From assembly GCF_020532645.1 (NCBI RefSeq), contig NZ_JAJAUZ010000010.1, positions 1-64,000 on the forward strand: a DNA stretch of 64,000 bases, in the 5' to 3' direction. Shown piece after piece: positions 29,575 to 38,061 of this stretch (positions are counted from its first letter, which is position 1; each line of letters opens with the position of its first letter). The position numbers were made by a program, and so were the translations under genes. The notes beneath the pieces are model-generated. The model did no database searches. It was not told the DNA's origin and saw nothing but the letters and a program-made list of their open reading frames with translations. This DNA comes from Streptomyces bambusae. GTDB taxonomy: Bacteria > Actinomycetota > Actinomycetes > Streptomycetales > Streptomycetaceae.

Positions 29575-30300
29575 CTACAGTAGGTGCGCCGCCTCCGAGA
29601 CCACCGGGATCACCCGGCGGGCCAGCACGCCCACCGGGCCGTCGGCGGCCTCCAGGGCCAGCGCCCGGCGGGCCGCGGCGGCCGTCTCGGGGTCCGTGGC
29701 GGCGGTCGCCGTCAGCAGCGCGACGAACTGGTCGACCAGCCAGTCCCGCAGCTCCGGCAGCGGCGGCTGCTTGCCCTCGTCCAGCCAGATCAGCGAGGCG
29801 GCCTCCACGGCGGTGATCCAGGTGCGGACCATCATCCGCAGCCGCGGGCCCGGCTCCGGGACCGCGAGGTGCACGAGTATCTGGTCGGCCGCCGCCCGCC
29901 GGATCCCGTCCACGGTGGCCGTGGTCCGGGAGGTCTCCACCACGCAGCCGCCCTGCAGCAGCGCGCTGAACCCGGTGTCGTGCTGGTCCACGAACGCCAG
30001 GTAGCGGTCCAGGGCCCGGGACAGCCGGCGGGTCAGCGGGCCGGCCTGCGGCTCGGCGAAGCACAGCGACAGCTCCTCGGCCGCCGACCGCAGGGCCGCC
30101 TCGTACAGCTGCTGCTTGCCGCCGGGGAAGTAGCGGTAGACCAGCGGCCGGGAGACCCCGGCCGCCTCGGCGACGTCGTCGAGGGACACGTCCTCGGGTG
30201 CGCGCTGCGCGAAGAGGTGCAGGGCCGCGTCGAGGAGCTGGCCCCGCCGCTCCTCGACGCTCAGCCGGCGGTACGTCCGTGTCGGCGAGGTCCTGGTCAT
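29575..30300 (-). CDS. TetR-family transcriptional regulator
   Basis: 241-residue regulator. The helix-turn-helix is SLDDVAEAAGVSRPLVYRYF, followed by an all-helical ligand-binding domain. It lies 30 bp downstream of the AurF-like oxygenase gene on the same strand and so probably controls that operon, possibly also the divergent ferritin-like gene. Start ATG 30300; an upstream in-frame ATG adds nine residues without a good binding site. Confidence 0.9.
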   Translation of the reverse strand: MTRTSPTRTYRRLSVEERRGQLLDAALHLFAQRAPEDVSLDDVAEAAGVSRPLVYRYFPGGKQQLYEAALRSAAEELSLCFAEPQAGPLTRRLSRALDRYLAFVDQHDTGFSALLQGGCVVETSRTTATVDGIRRAAADQILVHLAVPEPGPRLRMMVRTWITAVEAASLIWLDEGKQPPLPELRDWLVDQFVALLTATAATDPETAAAARRALALEAADGPVGVLARRVIPVVSEAAHLL

Positions 30301-30330
30301 GCCCCGCAGCGTAATGCCACGGCGCACGCC

Positions 30331-31284
30331 TCAGGCCAGGAGTCCGGAGCGCTGCCACAACTTCCGGCCGACTCCCCGCAGCACACCGATGTCGTCGAGG
30401 AAGTCGGTCAGCCGCTTGGCGCCGGTCTGCATCACCTCGCGGCGGTGCCCGCTCGCCTTCACCTGGGCCACCGCCTCCCGCCGGTCCAGGCCGACGTTCT
30501 CGTACACCTTCGGGTTCACGAAGGCCACCGAGAACACGCGGGCGGCCTCGCCGCAGCTGATCCGGGTCAGCTCCTGCTCCCAGCGCGGCGCGGTGACCAT
30601 CTGGCGGCGCAGCTCCTCGCGGGCGTACCGGACGTGCCGGGCCTCCTCGATGACGTGGATCCGGGTCACTCCGCGCACCAGCGGCTGGATACGCTCGTCC
30701 GGGAAGGTCAGGCGCTGCATCCAGTCGAGGACCTCCTCGCCGAGGAGGGTGCAGGCGAAGGAACCCGGGGTCGTGGAGACGGTCTTCAGGACCCGGCCGA
30801 GGTTGTGGTTCGTGCGCGAGACCGGGTACGCGGGCGCGCCGTGCCGCTCGATCATGCGGGCGAACATCATCGAGTGCCGGCACTCGTCGGCTATCTCGGT
30901 GAGCGCGTAGCGGACGTGCTTGCTCGTCAGGGGCTTGTCGTAGACGTGCCGGACGAGGAGCTGCATCAGGATGATCTCGAACCAGATGCCGAGGGAGGCG
31001 AGGGCCGCGGCCTCGTGCCGGGCCAGCTCCATGCGCTGCTCCTCGGCCATCTTCTTCCACAGCGGGGTGTCGTAGAGCGAGACGAGCTCCGGCGGCCAGT
31101 ACCACTTGCCCTCGACGGGTTCGGCCTCCCAGTCGAGCTCCTTGTCGGGGTCGAAGGAGTGCTTCGCGGAGGAGTCGAGCAGCCGCTCGGCGACCTGCTC
31201 GCGGTCCTTGAGCAGCCCGAGGGCGTCGCGCAGCGCGGTGAGGTCCGCCGGGCTCGCGGAGGTCGCTGGCGTCACGGTGGTCAT
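30331..31284 (-). CDS. AurF-like diiron oxygenase
   Basis: 317-residue helical protein of the p-aminobenzoate N-oxygenase (AurF) family. A complete ligand set is visible by spacing: Glu103, Glu134 and His137 (DECRH), Glu183/184, His210, Glu214 and His217 (HVIEEARH). AurF oxidises arylamines using O2 and electrons from a ferredoxin or reductase. The substrate here is unknown, since this family is widespread outside biosynthetic clusters. GAGG precedes ATG 31284. It is transcribed with the TetR gene and divergent from another diiron protein. Confidence 0.87.
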   Translation of the reverse strand: MTTVTPATSASPADLTALRDALGLLKDREQVAERLLDSSAKHSFDPDKELDWEAEPVEGKWYWPPELVSLYDTPLWKKMAEEQRMELARHEAAALASLGIWFEIILMQLLVRHVYDKPLTSKHVRYALTEIADECRHSMMFARMIERHGAPAYPVSRTNHNLGRVLKTVSTTPGSFACTLLGEEVLDWMQRLTFPDERIQPLVRGVTRIHVIEEARHVRYAREELRRQMVTAPRWEQELTRISCGEAARVFSVAFVNPKVYENVGLDRREAVAQVKASGHRREVMQTGAKRLTDFLDDIGVLRGVGRKLWQRSGLLA

Positions 31285-31338
31285 GGCGGAGGCACCTCGT
31301 CGGGTGAGGGGGTTACCGGTGGTCACTGTTTATGAGAC

Positions 31339-31360
31339 TGCTTGTCAGCAAGGTCGTCAA
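31339..31360 (-). promoter_or_regulatory. Possible promoter/operator between the diiron genes
   Basis: The 173-bp divergent gap has a small dyad TGCT-TGTC-AGCA at 31339-31350 directly beside a minus-strand TTGACG at 31355-31360. This arrangement fits a TetR-type operator overlapping the AurF-like gene promoter. The evidence is weak. Confidence 0.35.
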
Positions 31361-31457
31361 TCCCTTGCGCACGGGTTGTTGACCCGGTGTCTACCAACGT
31401 GTGACGCTGCGGACCGTCCTGGCTTGTGCGGCAGTCCACAGCACGAAGGGGGCGTCC

Positions 31458-32603
31458 GTGTCGACGCGAGAGCTCTACACGAAGGACCCGGGAGAACCGG
31501 TGTGGCAGATTCCGGCAACCGGCGCGGCCCGGTTCAGCTGGGAGTACGACGAGGGCCGCGAGCGCCTCCTCGCCCTGTACCAGAAGGGCAAGGACAAGCA
31601 GTGGGACGGCGCGAAACGGATCGACTGGACCCTGGAGGTCGACCCGTACGACCCGCTCGGCACGCCCGACGAGGCGATGACCCTGTACGGCACCCGGCAC
31701 TGGGCCAAGCTCTCCGAGAAGGACAAGGGCGACCTGCGCCGGCACTACACCTCCTGGCAGTTCAGCCAGTTCCTGCACGGCGAACAGGGCGCGATGGTGT
31801 GCGCGGCGCGCATCGTGGAGTCCGTGCCCGACCTCGACGCGAAGTTCTACTCCGCCACCCAGACCATGGACGAGGCCCGGCACGCCGAGATCTACACCCG
31901 CTTCCTGCACGAGAAGATCGGCATGCTCTACCCGGTCAACGAGAACCTGCAGGGGCTGCTCGACGACACCCTGCGCGACTCCCGCTGGGACATGCCGTAC
32001 CTGGGCATGCAGGTGCTCATCGAAGGCCTGGCGCTGGCCGCCTTCGGCATGATCCGCGACAGCACGCCCAAGCCGCTGCCCAAGCAGATCCTCGCGTACG
32101 TGATGCAGGACGAGGCCCGGCACGTGGCCTTCGGGCGGATGGCGCTGCGCGACTACTACCGGCAGCTGACGGACGCCGAGCGGCGCGAGCGCGAGGAGTT
32201 CGTCATCGAGGGCTGCCACCTGATGCGCGACCGGCTGCGCGGGGTGGAGGTGCTGGAGAACTTCGGCATCCCCCGCAAGGAGGCCGAGGAGTACGCGGAA
32301 CGCAACGAGTTCCTGCACCTGTTCCGCAAGCTGCTGTTCAGCCGCATCGTGCCCTGCGTCAAGGACATCGGGCTGTGGGGCGAACGGCTCCAGAAGGCGT
32401 ACGTGGCCATGGGCGTCTTCGAACTGGGGGACTCCAGCCTCGACCTGCTGATGGCCCAGGACGAGGAGGTCGCCGAGGCCCTCGACCGGGAGCGGTTCGC
32501 CGCCGAGGAGCAGGCCCGGGTGTCCGAGGTGGCGGAGGCGATCGCAGAAGGCGCGGCCGCCGCGTCACCCGCGGCCACCGCGCCCCCCGCCGACGGGCCC
32601 TGA
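31458..32603 (+). CDS. Ferritin-like / R2-like diiron protein
   Basis: 381-residue helical protein with two ExxH half-sites: Glu109, then DEARH (Glu139, His142), Glu189, and a second DEARH (Glu219, His222). This is the ferritin and ribonucleotide-reductase R2-like metal arrangement. The N-terminal 90 residues (VWQIPATGAARFSWEYDEG) are characteristic of a long actinobacterial subgroup of unknown reaction. GTG 31458 follows GAAGGGGG. The C terminus is Ala/Glu-rich. Divergence from an AurF-like gene suggests a shared redox role, which is inference. Confidence 0.85.
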   Translation: MSTRELYTKDPGEPVWQIPATGAARFSWEYDEGRERLLALYQKGKDKQWDGAKRIDWTLEVDPYDPLGTPDEAMTLYGTRHWAKLSEKDKGDLRRHYTSWQFSQFLHGEQGAMVCAARIVESVPDLDAKFYSATQTMDEARHAEIYTRFLHEKIGMLYPVNENLQGLLDDTLRDSRWDMPYLGMQVLIEGLALAAFGMIRDSTPKPLPKQILAYVMQDEARHVAFGRMALRDYYRQLTDAERREREEFVIEGCHLMRDRLRGVEVLENFGIPRKEAEEYAERNEFLHLFRKLLFSRIVPCVKDIGLWGERLQKAYVAMGVFELGDSSLDLLMAQDEEVAEALDRERFAAEEQARVSEVAEAIAEGAAAASPAATAPPADGP

Positions 32604-32619
32604 CGTCCCGTCGCCCTCC

Positions 32620-34068
32620 TCACCCCGCAGACTTCAGCAGCTGTTTGACCTTCGAGCGGCAGATCCCGCAGCCGGTCGTCGCCCGGGTGGTCCGGGCGAT
32701 GGCCGCGACCGTCCGCGCCCCGGCCCCGCACGCCTCCCGGATGCGCCGCTCGGAAACGTTGCGGCAGTAACACACCGGGGGTTCCGCCTCCGGCTCCGGG
32801 CTGTCCGGGGCGAGTTCGCCGCGCGGGCCCGGCAGCCGGGCCAGCCGGCCGCGCTCCGCCTCGGTCAGCACCCGGCGGTCCGCGCACGCCTTGATCAGCA
32901 GACCGGTGTCCGGGTGGCCGCCGAGCAGGGCCGCACCGGTGATCCGGCCGCCGCGCAGCACGATCCGCTGGTACCGGCCGGCGGCCTGGTCCGTGTCGGT
33001 CAGCACCTCCACGGCCCCCGGCTCCCCGGCCTCCTGCCCGCCGCCCGCCGGCTCCGGCTCGCCGATCAGCGTCAGGTCGATGTCCTCCGCCTTCAGCCGG
33101 GTCACCGCCGGCGGCGGCAGCACCGGGCCGCCCTGCGCGCCTGTGATGGCGTCGGCGGCGATCCGGGCGTGCGCCCAGGCGTCGTCCACCAGCCGCGCGG
33201 CCCGCCCGCCCTGCCGGGCGCAGTCCCCGATCGCGTAGACGGCCGGGTCCGCGGTGCGCATCCGCTCGTCCACCACGATGCCGTCGGCCACCGGCAGCCC
33301 GGCGGCCGCGGCCAGCCCGCTCTCCGCCTCCACCCCGCACGCCACCACCAGCAGGGTGCCCGGCAGCACCCGGCCGTCGGCCAGCTCGGCGCCGGTCAGC
33401 CGGCCGTCCGCGGACCGGACGAGCCGCACCGTGACCGCGTCCTGGACCACCGTGACGCCCAGCTCGGCCAGCTGGCGGGTCAGGATGCCGGCGGCCTCCG
33501 CATTCAGCTGCCTGTTCAGCACGGCCGGCCCCGAGTGCAGCACCTGCACGTCCAGCTGCCGGCCGGCCAGCGCGCGGGCCGCCTCCAGCCCCAGCAGCCC
33601 GCCGCCCAGCACCAGCGCACGGGAGCCCGGCCCGGCCAGCGACAGGATCCGGTGGCAGTCGTCCAGGGTCCGGAACGCCGCCACGCCCTGCCCGAGTTCG
33701 CCGTCCGCGTCCCGCAGCCCCGGCACCTCCGGGATCCGCGGGGTACTGCCGGTCGCCAGGACCAGGCTGTCGTACGGGTGGCTGCCGCCGTCCGCGGTCA
33801 GCACCGTGCGCCGCTCCCGGTCCACGGCCACCGCGCTGACCCCGGTGTGCACCCGGGCGCCGCGCTGGTCGGCGGGACGGTCGTAGATCTCGTCCTCGTC
33901 GATGGCGCCCGCGAGCACGTCCGTGAGCAGCACCCGGTTGTACGAGGCGCAGCGCTCGGCGCCGAGCACGGTCAGGGACAGCGCGGGGTCGCGGCGCCGC
34001 AGCTCCTGCGCCACCCGGGCGCCGGCCATGCCGTTGCCGATGATGACGACCCGCGCGGGGGCGGTCAC
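32620..34068 (-). CDS. NirB-like FAD/NAD(P) oxidoreductase with BFD-type [2Fe-2S] domain
   Basis: 482 residues equivalent to the N-terminal half of the NADH-nitrite-reductase large subunit. FAD motif IIGNGMAGARVAQ, second dinucleotide motif VLGGGLLGLEAA, VYAIGDCA, then a C-terminal BFD-like cluster domain with CYCRN and TTGCGICRSKV supplying four Cys. The sirohaem and ferredoxin-like domains of NirB are absent, so it is an electron-transfer or regulatory homologue rather than a nitrite reductase. GTG start overlaps the stop of the M20 gene (GTGA), which couples the two. Confidence 0.88.
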   Translation of the reverse strand: MTAPARVVIIGNGMAGARVAQELRRRDPALSLTVLGAERCASYNRVLLTDVLAGAIDEDEIYDRPADQRGARVHTGVSAVAVDRERRTVLTADGGSHPYDSLVLATGSTPRIPEVPGLRDADGELGQGVAAFRTLDDCHRILSLAGPGSRALVLGGGLLGLEAARALAGRQLDVQVLHSGPAVLNRQLNAEAAGILTRQLAELGVTVVQDAVTVRLVRSADGRLTGAELADGRVLPGTLLVVACGVEAESGLAAAAGLPVADGIVVDERMRTADPAVYAIGDCARQGGRAARLVDDAWAHARIAADAITGAQGGPVLPPPAVTRLKAEDIDLTLIGEPEPAGGGQEAGEPGAVEVLTDTDQAAGRYQRIVLRGGRITGAALLGGHPDTGLLIKACADRRVLTEAERGRLARLPGPRGELAPDSPEPEAEPPVCYCRNVSERRIREACGAGARTVAAIARTTRATTGCGICRSKVKQLLKSAG

Positions 34069-35315
34069 CGCGGCTCCAGCCAGGCGAGTGCGGCGGCGGC
34101 CAGGGCCCGGACGCCGGTGCCCAGCGTCGGCTGGACGACGGGCGCGAACGTCGACGCGTGGTTCTGCGGGACGTCCTGGGCGACCCGGCCGGCGAGGAAG
34201 GCCTTCGTGTACTCCTCGGCGTCGAGCCCGCCGAAGAACCAGAACACCGACGGGACCCCGGCGGCCTCGGCCAGCAGCCCGAAGTCCTCACTGGCGCTGT
34301 TGGGGCCGACCGGGATCACCGCGCCGTCGCCGAAGTGGCCGCGGTGGGCCGCTGCCACCCGCTCGGTCGCCGCGGGGTCGTTGACCGTGTTCGGCAGGGT
34401 GCACACCGGGACGATCTCGGGTTCCCGCGGGGCGCCCGCGGCCAGCGCCTCCGCCTTGACCAGCCGCTCGATCGTGGCCAGCGCCAGATCGCGGGCGGCC
34501 GCCGAGGTGGTGCGGATGTTGACGGCCAGCTCGGCCTCGTCGGGGATGGTCGCGGCGGTCGTGCCGGCGTGCAGCGCGCCCACGGTCACCACGACCGGGT
34601 CGGCGGCCGCCACCGTACGGGAGACCACCGTCTGGAGCCGCAGCACCAGGTGCGCGGCCATCACCACCGGGTCCACCGCGGACTCCGGCTTCGAGCCGTG
34701 CCCGCCCCGCCCGAACAGCCGGATGCGCAGGTTGTCCGTACCGCCCATGACGGGCCCCGGGCAGGTGGCGACCAGGCCCGCCGGGCCGGGGCCGACGTGC
34801 TGGCCGAGGACGACCTCCGGCTTCGGGAACCGCTCGAACAGGCCGTCGTCGATCATCGCGCGGGCCCCGAGGCCGCTCTCCTCGCCCGGCTGGAACACGG
34901 CGACGAGGGTGCCCCGCCAGGACGCGCGGTCCCCGGCGAACAGGGCGCAGGCGCCCAGCAGCGCGGCCACGTGCACGTCGTGACCGCAGGCGTGCATGAC
35001 GGGCACGGTGGCCCCGCTGTCGTCCACCGCCGTCTGCGTGCTCGCGTACGGGAGGCCGGTCCGCTCCTCGACGGGCAGTGCGTCCATGTCCGCGCGGAGC
35101 ATCACCACCGGACCCTCGCCGTTGCGCAGCACGCCGACGACGCCGGTGCGGCCGACGCCGGTGGCGGTCTCCCAGCCCTGCTCCTCCAGCAGCGCGGCGA
35201 CCACACCGGCCGTGCGCTTCTCCTGGAAGGCGAGTTCGGGGTGCTCGTGCACATCCCGGTAGACGTCCTCCAGGCCCGGCATCAGGCTGTCGAGACGGTC
35301 GAAGAGGCGGGACAT
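34065..35315 (-). CDS. M20-family amidohydrolase (aminoacylase / carboxypeptidase-like)
   Basis: 416-residue zinc hydrolase of the M20D type: HEHPELAFQE, metal-binding MHACGHDVHVAA, FQPGEESGLGARAM, the dimerisation-domain GGHGSKPE, and a C-terminal NSASEDFG with another ligand. These enzymes remove acyl groups from amino acids or indole conjugates. The substrate is unknown. ATG 35315. The reason for its coupling with a NirB-like flavoprotein is not evident. Confidence 0.9.
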   Translation of the reverse strand: MSRLFDRLDSLMPGLEDVYRDVHEHPELAFQEKRTAGVVAALLEEQGWETATGVGRTGVVGVLRNGEGPVVMLRADMDALPVEERTGLPYASTQTAVDDSGATVPVMHACGHDVHVAALLGACALFAGDRASWRGTLVAVFQPGEESGLGARAMIDDGLFERFPKPEVVLGQHVGPGPAGLVATCPGPVMGGTDNLRIRLFGRGGHGSKPESAVDPVVMAAHLVLRLQTVVSRTVAAADPVVVTVGALHAGTTAATIPDEAELAVNIRTTSAAARDLALATIERLVKAEALAAGAPREPEIVPVCTLPNTVNDPAATERVAAAHRGHFGDGAVIPVGPNSASEDFGLLAEAAGVPSVFWFFGGLDAEEYTKAFLAGRVAQDVPQNHASTFAPVVQPTLGTGVRALAAAALAWLEPR

Positions 35316-35390
35316 GAGTCTCCCTTGGACGAGGATCGGGATCGTGGGACGGGCGGGAACGGGGCAGGCGGGGCCGGGGGAGCGGGCCGC

Positions 35391-36275
35391 CTACAGGAGT
35401 CCGGCGAGCGGGGTGTGGACGAGCGGTTCCATCACGAGCACCACGCCGAGGACCGTCATGACGGTCCCCGTGACCCGGGCCAGGGCCTGGCCGCGGCGCA
35501 GCATCCGCTCGGCGAGGAAGAGGAGGGTCAGCGTCCCCATCCAGGCGATGTTGTCCAGGCCCACGGCCACCTGGACGAGCATCAGGGCCCAGCAGCAGCC
35601 CAGGCAGTACACGCCGTTGAGGGCACCGGCGCGCAGCGCGCCGGGCAGGCCGGCGCGGAAGTCGTGCGTCAGGACGAACTGCAGCGGACTGCGGCAGACC
35701 GTCAGGCAGCGGGTCTTGAGCCCGCTGAACTGGAACAGCCCGGCGACGGCGAGGACCAGGCCGGTGAGCGCCACCCGCCACGGCCCGTCGAAGGACTCCG
35801 GCAGCACCGCCCGCTTGCCGGCCATCAGCAGCAGCGGCACCAGCCCGGCCGCCACCCAGGCCAGCAGGTACCCGGCGACGAGGAATCCGGTCTCGGCGGC
35901 GCCCCTCGGGCCGCGGGTACGGGTGACGAAGCGGTGCGCGGCGATCAGCGGCACGGCGACCGGGAACATCATCGCGACCACCATTCCCGCCCACATGGCG
36001 AGGAACATGGCGGCCTCGGCGCCGGACACCCCGGCCGCGGCGGCGGCCGGGCCGTGGTGCCCGCCGTGGTGCCCGGCTCCGGCTCCGGCGCCCGCTCCGG
36101 TCCCGGCCGCCGGGTCCGTGCCGTGGCCGCCCGCCAGCATCCACCACCAGGCGAACGCGGACGCGGCCAGCACCCACACCGTGGTCGTGACGGTGACCCG
36201 GCGCGACCAGACCCCGGGGGAGGCGGCCGCGGGGCGCGGGGCCGCCGCCTCGCGGACGGGTGCCGGCGCGCTCAC
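35391..36275 (-). CDS. DUF2182 integral membrane protein
   Basis: 294 residues with about six to seven hydrophobic segments, a His-rich loop GHHGGHHGP between the first two, AMWAGMVVAMMFPVAVPLIA, and the cysteine-bearing GVYCLGCCWALM. These are features of DUF2182, a putative metal-binding membrane family. GTG start overlaps the DUF1326 stop by four bases. The His-rich loop and paired Cys suggest metal handling, which is inference. Confidence 0.85.
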   Translation of the reverse strand: MSAPAPVREAAAPRPAAASPGVWSRRVTVTTTVWVLAASAFAWWWMLAGGHGTDPAAGTGAGAGAGAGHHGGHHGPAAAAAGVSGAEAAMFLAMWAGMVVAMMFPVAVPLIAAHRFVTRTRGPRGAAETGFLVAGYLLAWVAAGLVPLLLMAGKRAVLPESFDGPWRVALTGLVLAVAGLFQFSGLKTRCLTVCRSPLQFVLTHDFRAGLPGALRAGALNGVYCLGCCWALMLVQVAVGLDNIAWMGTLTLLFLAERMLRRGQALARVTGTVMTVLGVVLVMEPLVHTPLAGLL

Positions 36276-36868
36276 GCCGAGGCCAGCTTCATCGGGCCGA
36301 AGTCGGCGTGCTCCAGCTGCCAGTTCCAGCCCAGGTCCTCGTCGACGAACCGGCTCTCCGTCTTGGCCAGCAGGCGCGAGCCGCCGAACGACATCAGCGC
36401 GTTGTTGACCTCGATCGGGGTCTTGCCGTCTTGGCCCAGCAGCGGCCGCAGGCCCACCACCGCGTCCCGGCCCAGCGTGAACGACGGCTTCTCGCCCGTC
36501 TCGTCCAGCTCGATCGGGACCCGGCGGATCCCCTTGAAGTCCGCGACGAGCGTGAACAGCGTGGCCAGCAGCCCGCCCGCCTTGCCGGTGAGGATCTGCT
36601 CGAGGGCCTCGCTCTGCGGGCCCGGGGTCTGCTCGTCGATGTACACGGCGACCTGGAGGCCGCCGTCCCACACGTGCTTGACCGTACGGTAGGCCACGCC
36701 CAGCTTGCAGCCGGACAGGTCCACGTCGCCGTAGTGGCCGCGGTCGACCACGCCGACGCCGATGGCGTCGCACGAGCCGTGCGTGGGGGCCTCGGCGAAC
36801 CAGCACGGGCACGGCGTACCGCAGTTGCAGGCGCCAGCCAGGCGGCCGTCTATCTCCCAGTCGATCAC
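36272..36868 (-). CDS. DUF1326 protein
   Basis: 198-residue soluble protein with N-terminal CNCGTPCPCWF, a cluster of four Cys, and the DUF1326 core GHYGDVDLSG and TPIEVNNALMSFG. It occurs as a pair with DUF2182 in many bacteria; function unknown. GTG 36868 is preceded by GAGGAG. Together with DUF2182 it forms a two-gene operon. Confidence 0.87.
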   Translation of the reverse strand: MIDWEIDGRLAGACNCGTPCPCWFAEAPTHGSCDAIGVGVVDRGHYGDVDLSGCKLGVAYRTVKHVWDGGLQVAVYIDEQTPGPQSEALEQILTGKAGGLLATLFTLVADFKGIRRVPIELDETGEKPSFTLGRDAVVGLRPLLGQDGKTPIEVNNALMSFGGSRLLAKTESRFVDEDLGWNWQLEHADFGPMKLASA

Positions 36869-36911
36869 TTGCGTACTCCTCGGGCGTGGGGTGGGGGGGG
36901 GACGGGGGTGG

Positions 36912-37892
36912 TCAGGCGCGGCCGGCGGGAACGGGTGCGGCCGGCGCGGCGGGTGCGGCGGGTGCGGCGGCGGCGGTGCGGGCGGCGGCGGCCGGGGCCG
37001 AGAGCCGGGCCCACTGGGCGAGGCCCACGCAGGCCAGCACCAGGACGGCGGCGGCCAGGGTCCACGCGTCGGCGGACTCGCCGAGCAGCAGCGCCGCCCA
37101 GCCGACCGTCAGCAGCGGCTGGAGCAGCTGCATCTGGCTGCCGCGGGTGACGCCGACCCGGGCCAGGCCCGGGTACCAGGCGCAGAAGCCGAGGAACATC
37201 GAGAAGACGGCGACGTAGCCGAAGCCGATCAGGGCGCCGGCGCCCGCGCCGTCGAGCTGCGGCGGCGAGGCGATCAGGGCGACCGCGGTGACCGGCACGG
37301 TCAGCGGCAGCGAGAACACCAGCCCCCAGGAGATCACCTGCCAGCCGGGCATGGCCTTGGAGGCCTTGCCGCCCTCCGCGTAGCCGAGCCCGCCGGCGAC
37401 CAGCGAACCGATCAGCAGCAGGTCGGCGATGCCGAAGCCGCTGATGCCGTGCCGCAGCGTGAAGGCGAGGATGACCGCGGCCCCGGCGGCGGAGGCCCAC
37501 CAGAACAGGGCGCCGGGCCGCTCGTTGCCGAGCAGCCGGCCGAAGGCGGCGGTGGCCAGCGGCAGCAGTCCGGTGACGACCGCCGCGTGCGAGGAGGACA
37601 CGTACTCCAGGGCGAGCGCGGTGAAGATCGGGTAGCCGGCGACCACGCCCAGGCCGACGAGCGCCACCGGCAGCATCTGCTCGCGCGGCGGCAGCTTCGC
37701 CTTGAAGAGGAACAGGCACAGGCCGGCGAGCGCGGCCGCCACGACGGCCCGGCCGATGCCGACCTGCCAGGCGGTGAACACGGCCATCGCCTTCTGGGTG
37801 GCCGGGAAGGTCAGGGAGAAGGCCAGCACTCCGGCGCCGGCCATCAGCAGCCCGAACAGGTGGGAGGAGGCAGGCGCCTTGGGTGGGGACAT
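36912..37892 (-). CDS. EamA/DMT-family transporter
   Basis: 326 residues with ten predicted membrane helices in two EamA repeats, a proline/glycine pattern typical of drug/metabolite exporters, and an Ala/Pro-rich cytoplasmic tail. ATG 37892 follows AAAGGA. It lies 43 bp before the DUF1326 gene on the same strand. It may export a small amino-acid-like compound; a second DMT exporter lies in the operon at 42875. Confidence 0.87.
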   Translation of the reverse strand: MSPPKAPASSHLFGLLMAGAGVLAFSLTFPATQKAMAVFTAWQVGIGRAVVAAALAGLCLFLFKAKLPPREQMLPVALVGLGVVAGYPIFTALALEYVSSSHAAVVTGLLPLATAAFGRLLGNERPGALFWWASAAGAAVILAFTLRHGISGFGIADLLLIGSLVAGGLGYAEGGKASKAMPGWQVISWGLVFSLPLTVPVTAVALIASPPQLDGAGAGALIGFGYVAVFSMFLGFCAWYPGLARVGVTRGSQMQLLQPLLTVGWAALLLGESADAWTLAAAVLVLACVGLAQWARLSAPAAAARTAAAAPAAPAAPAAPVPAGRA

Positions 37893-37926
37893 GCCGGTCC
37901 TTTCGGGATCCGTGGGGGAGGGCGGA

Positions 37927-38010
37927 ACGGGGGCGGAGCGGGGGCGGAGCGGGGGGTGGAAAGGGGCTGGAAGGGGCTGGAAGCGGATGGAAGCGGATGG
38001 AAGGGGGGAC
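37927..38010. repeat. Short purine-rich tandem repeats
   Basis: Successive short duplications on the + strand: GGGGGCGGAGC twice, GGAAGGGGCT twice, then GGAAGCGGAT twice. They fill the gap between the EamA gene and the diiron gene and look like slippage products. Confidence 0.7.
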
Positions 38011-38061
38011 GACGGCCGGGCGGAATGCGGCCCGCCTGCTCAGCCGTTGCCGTGGTCCGAC

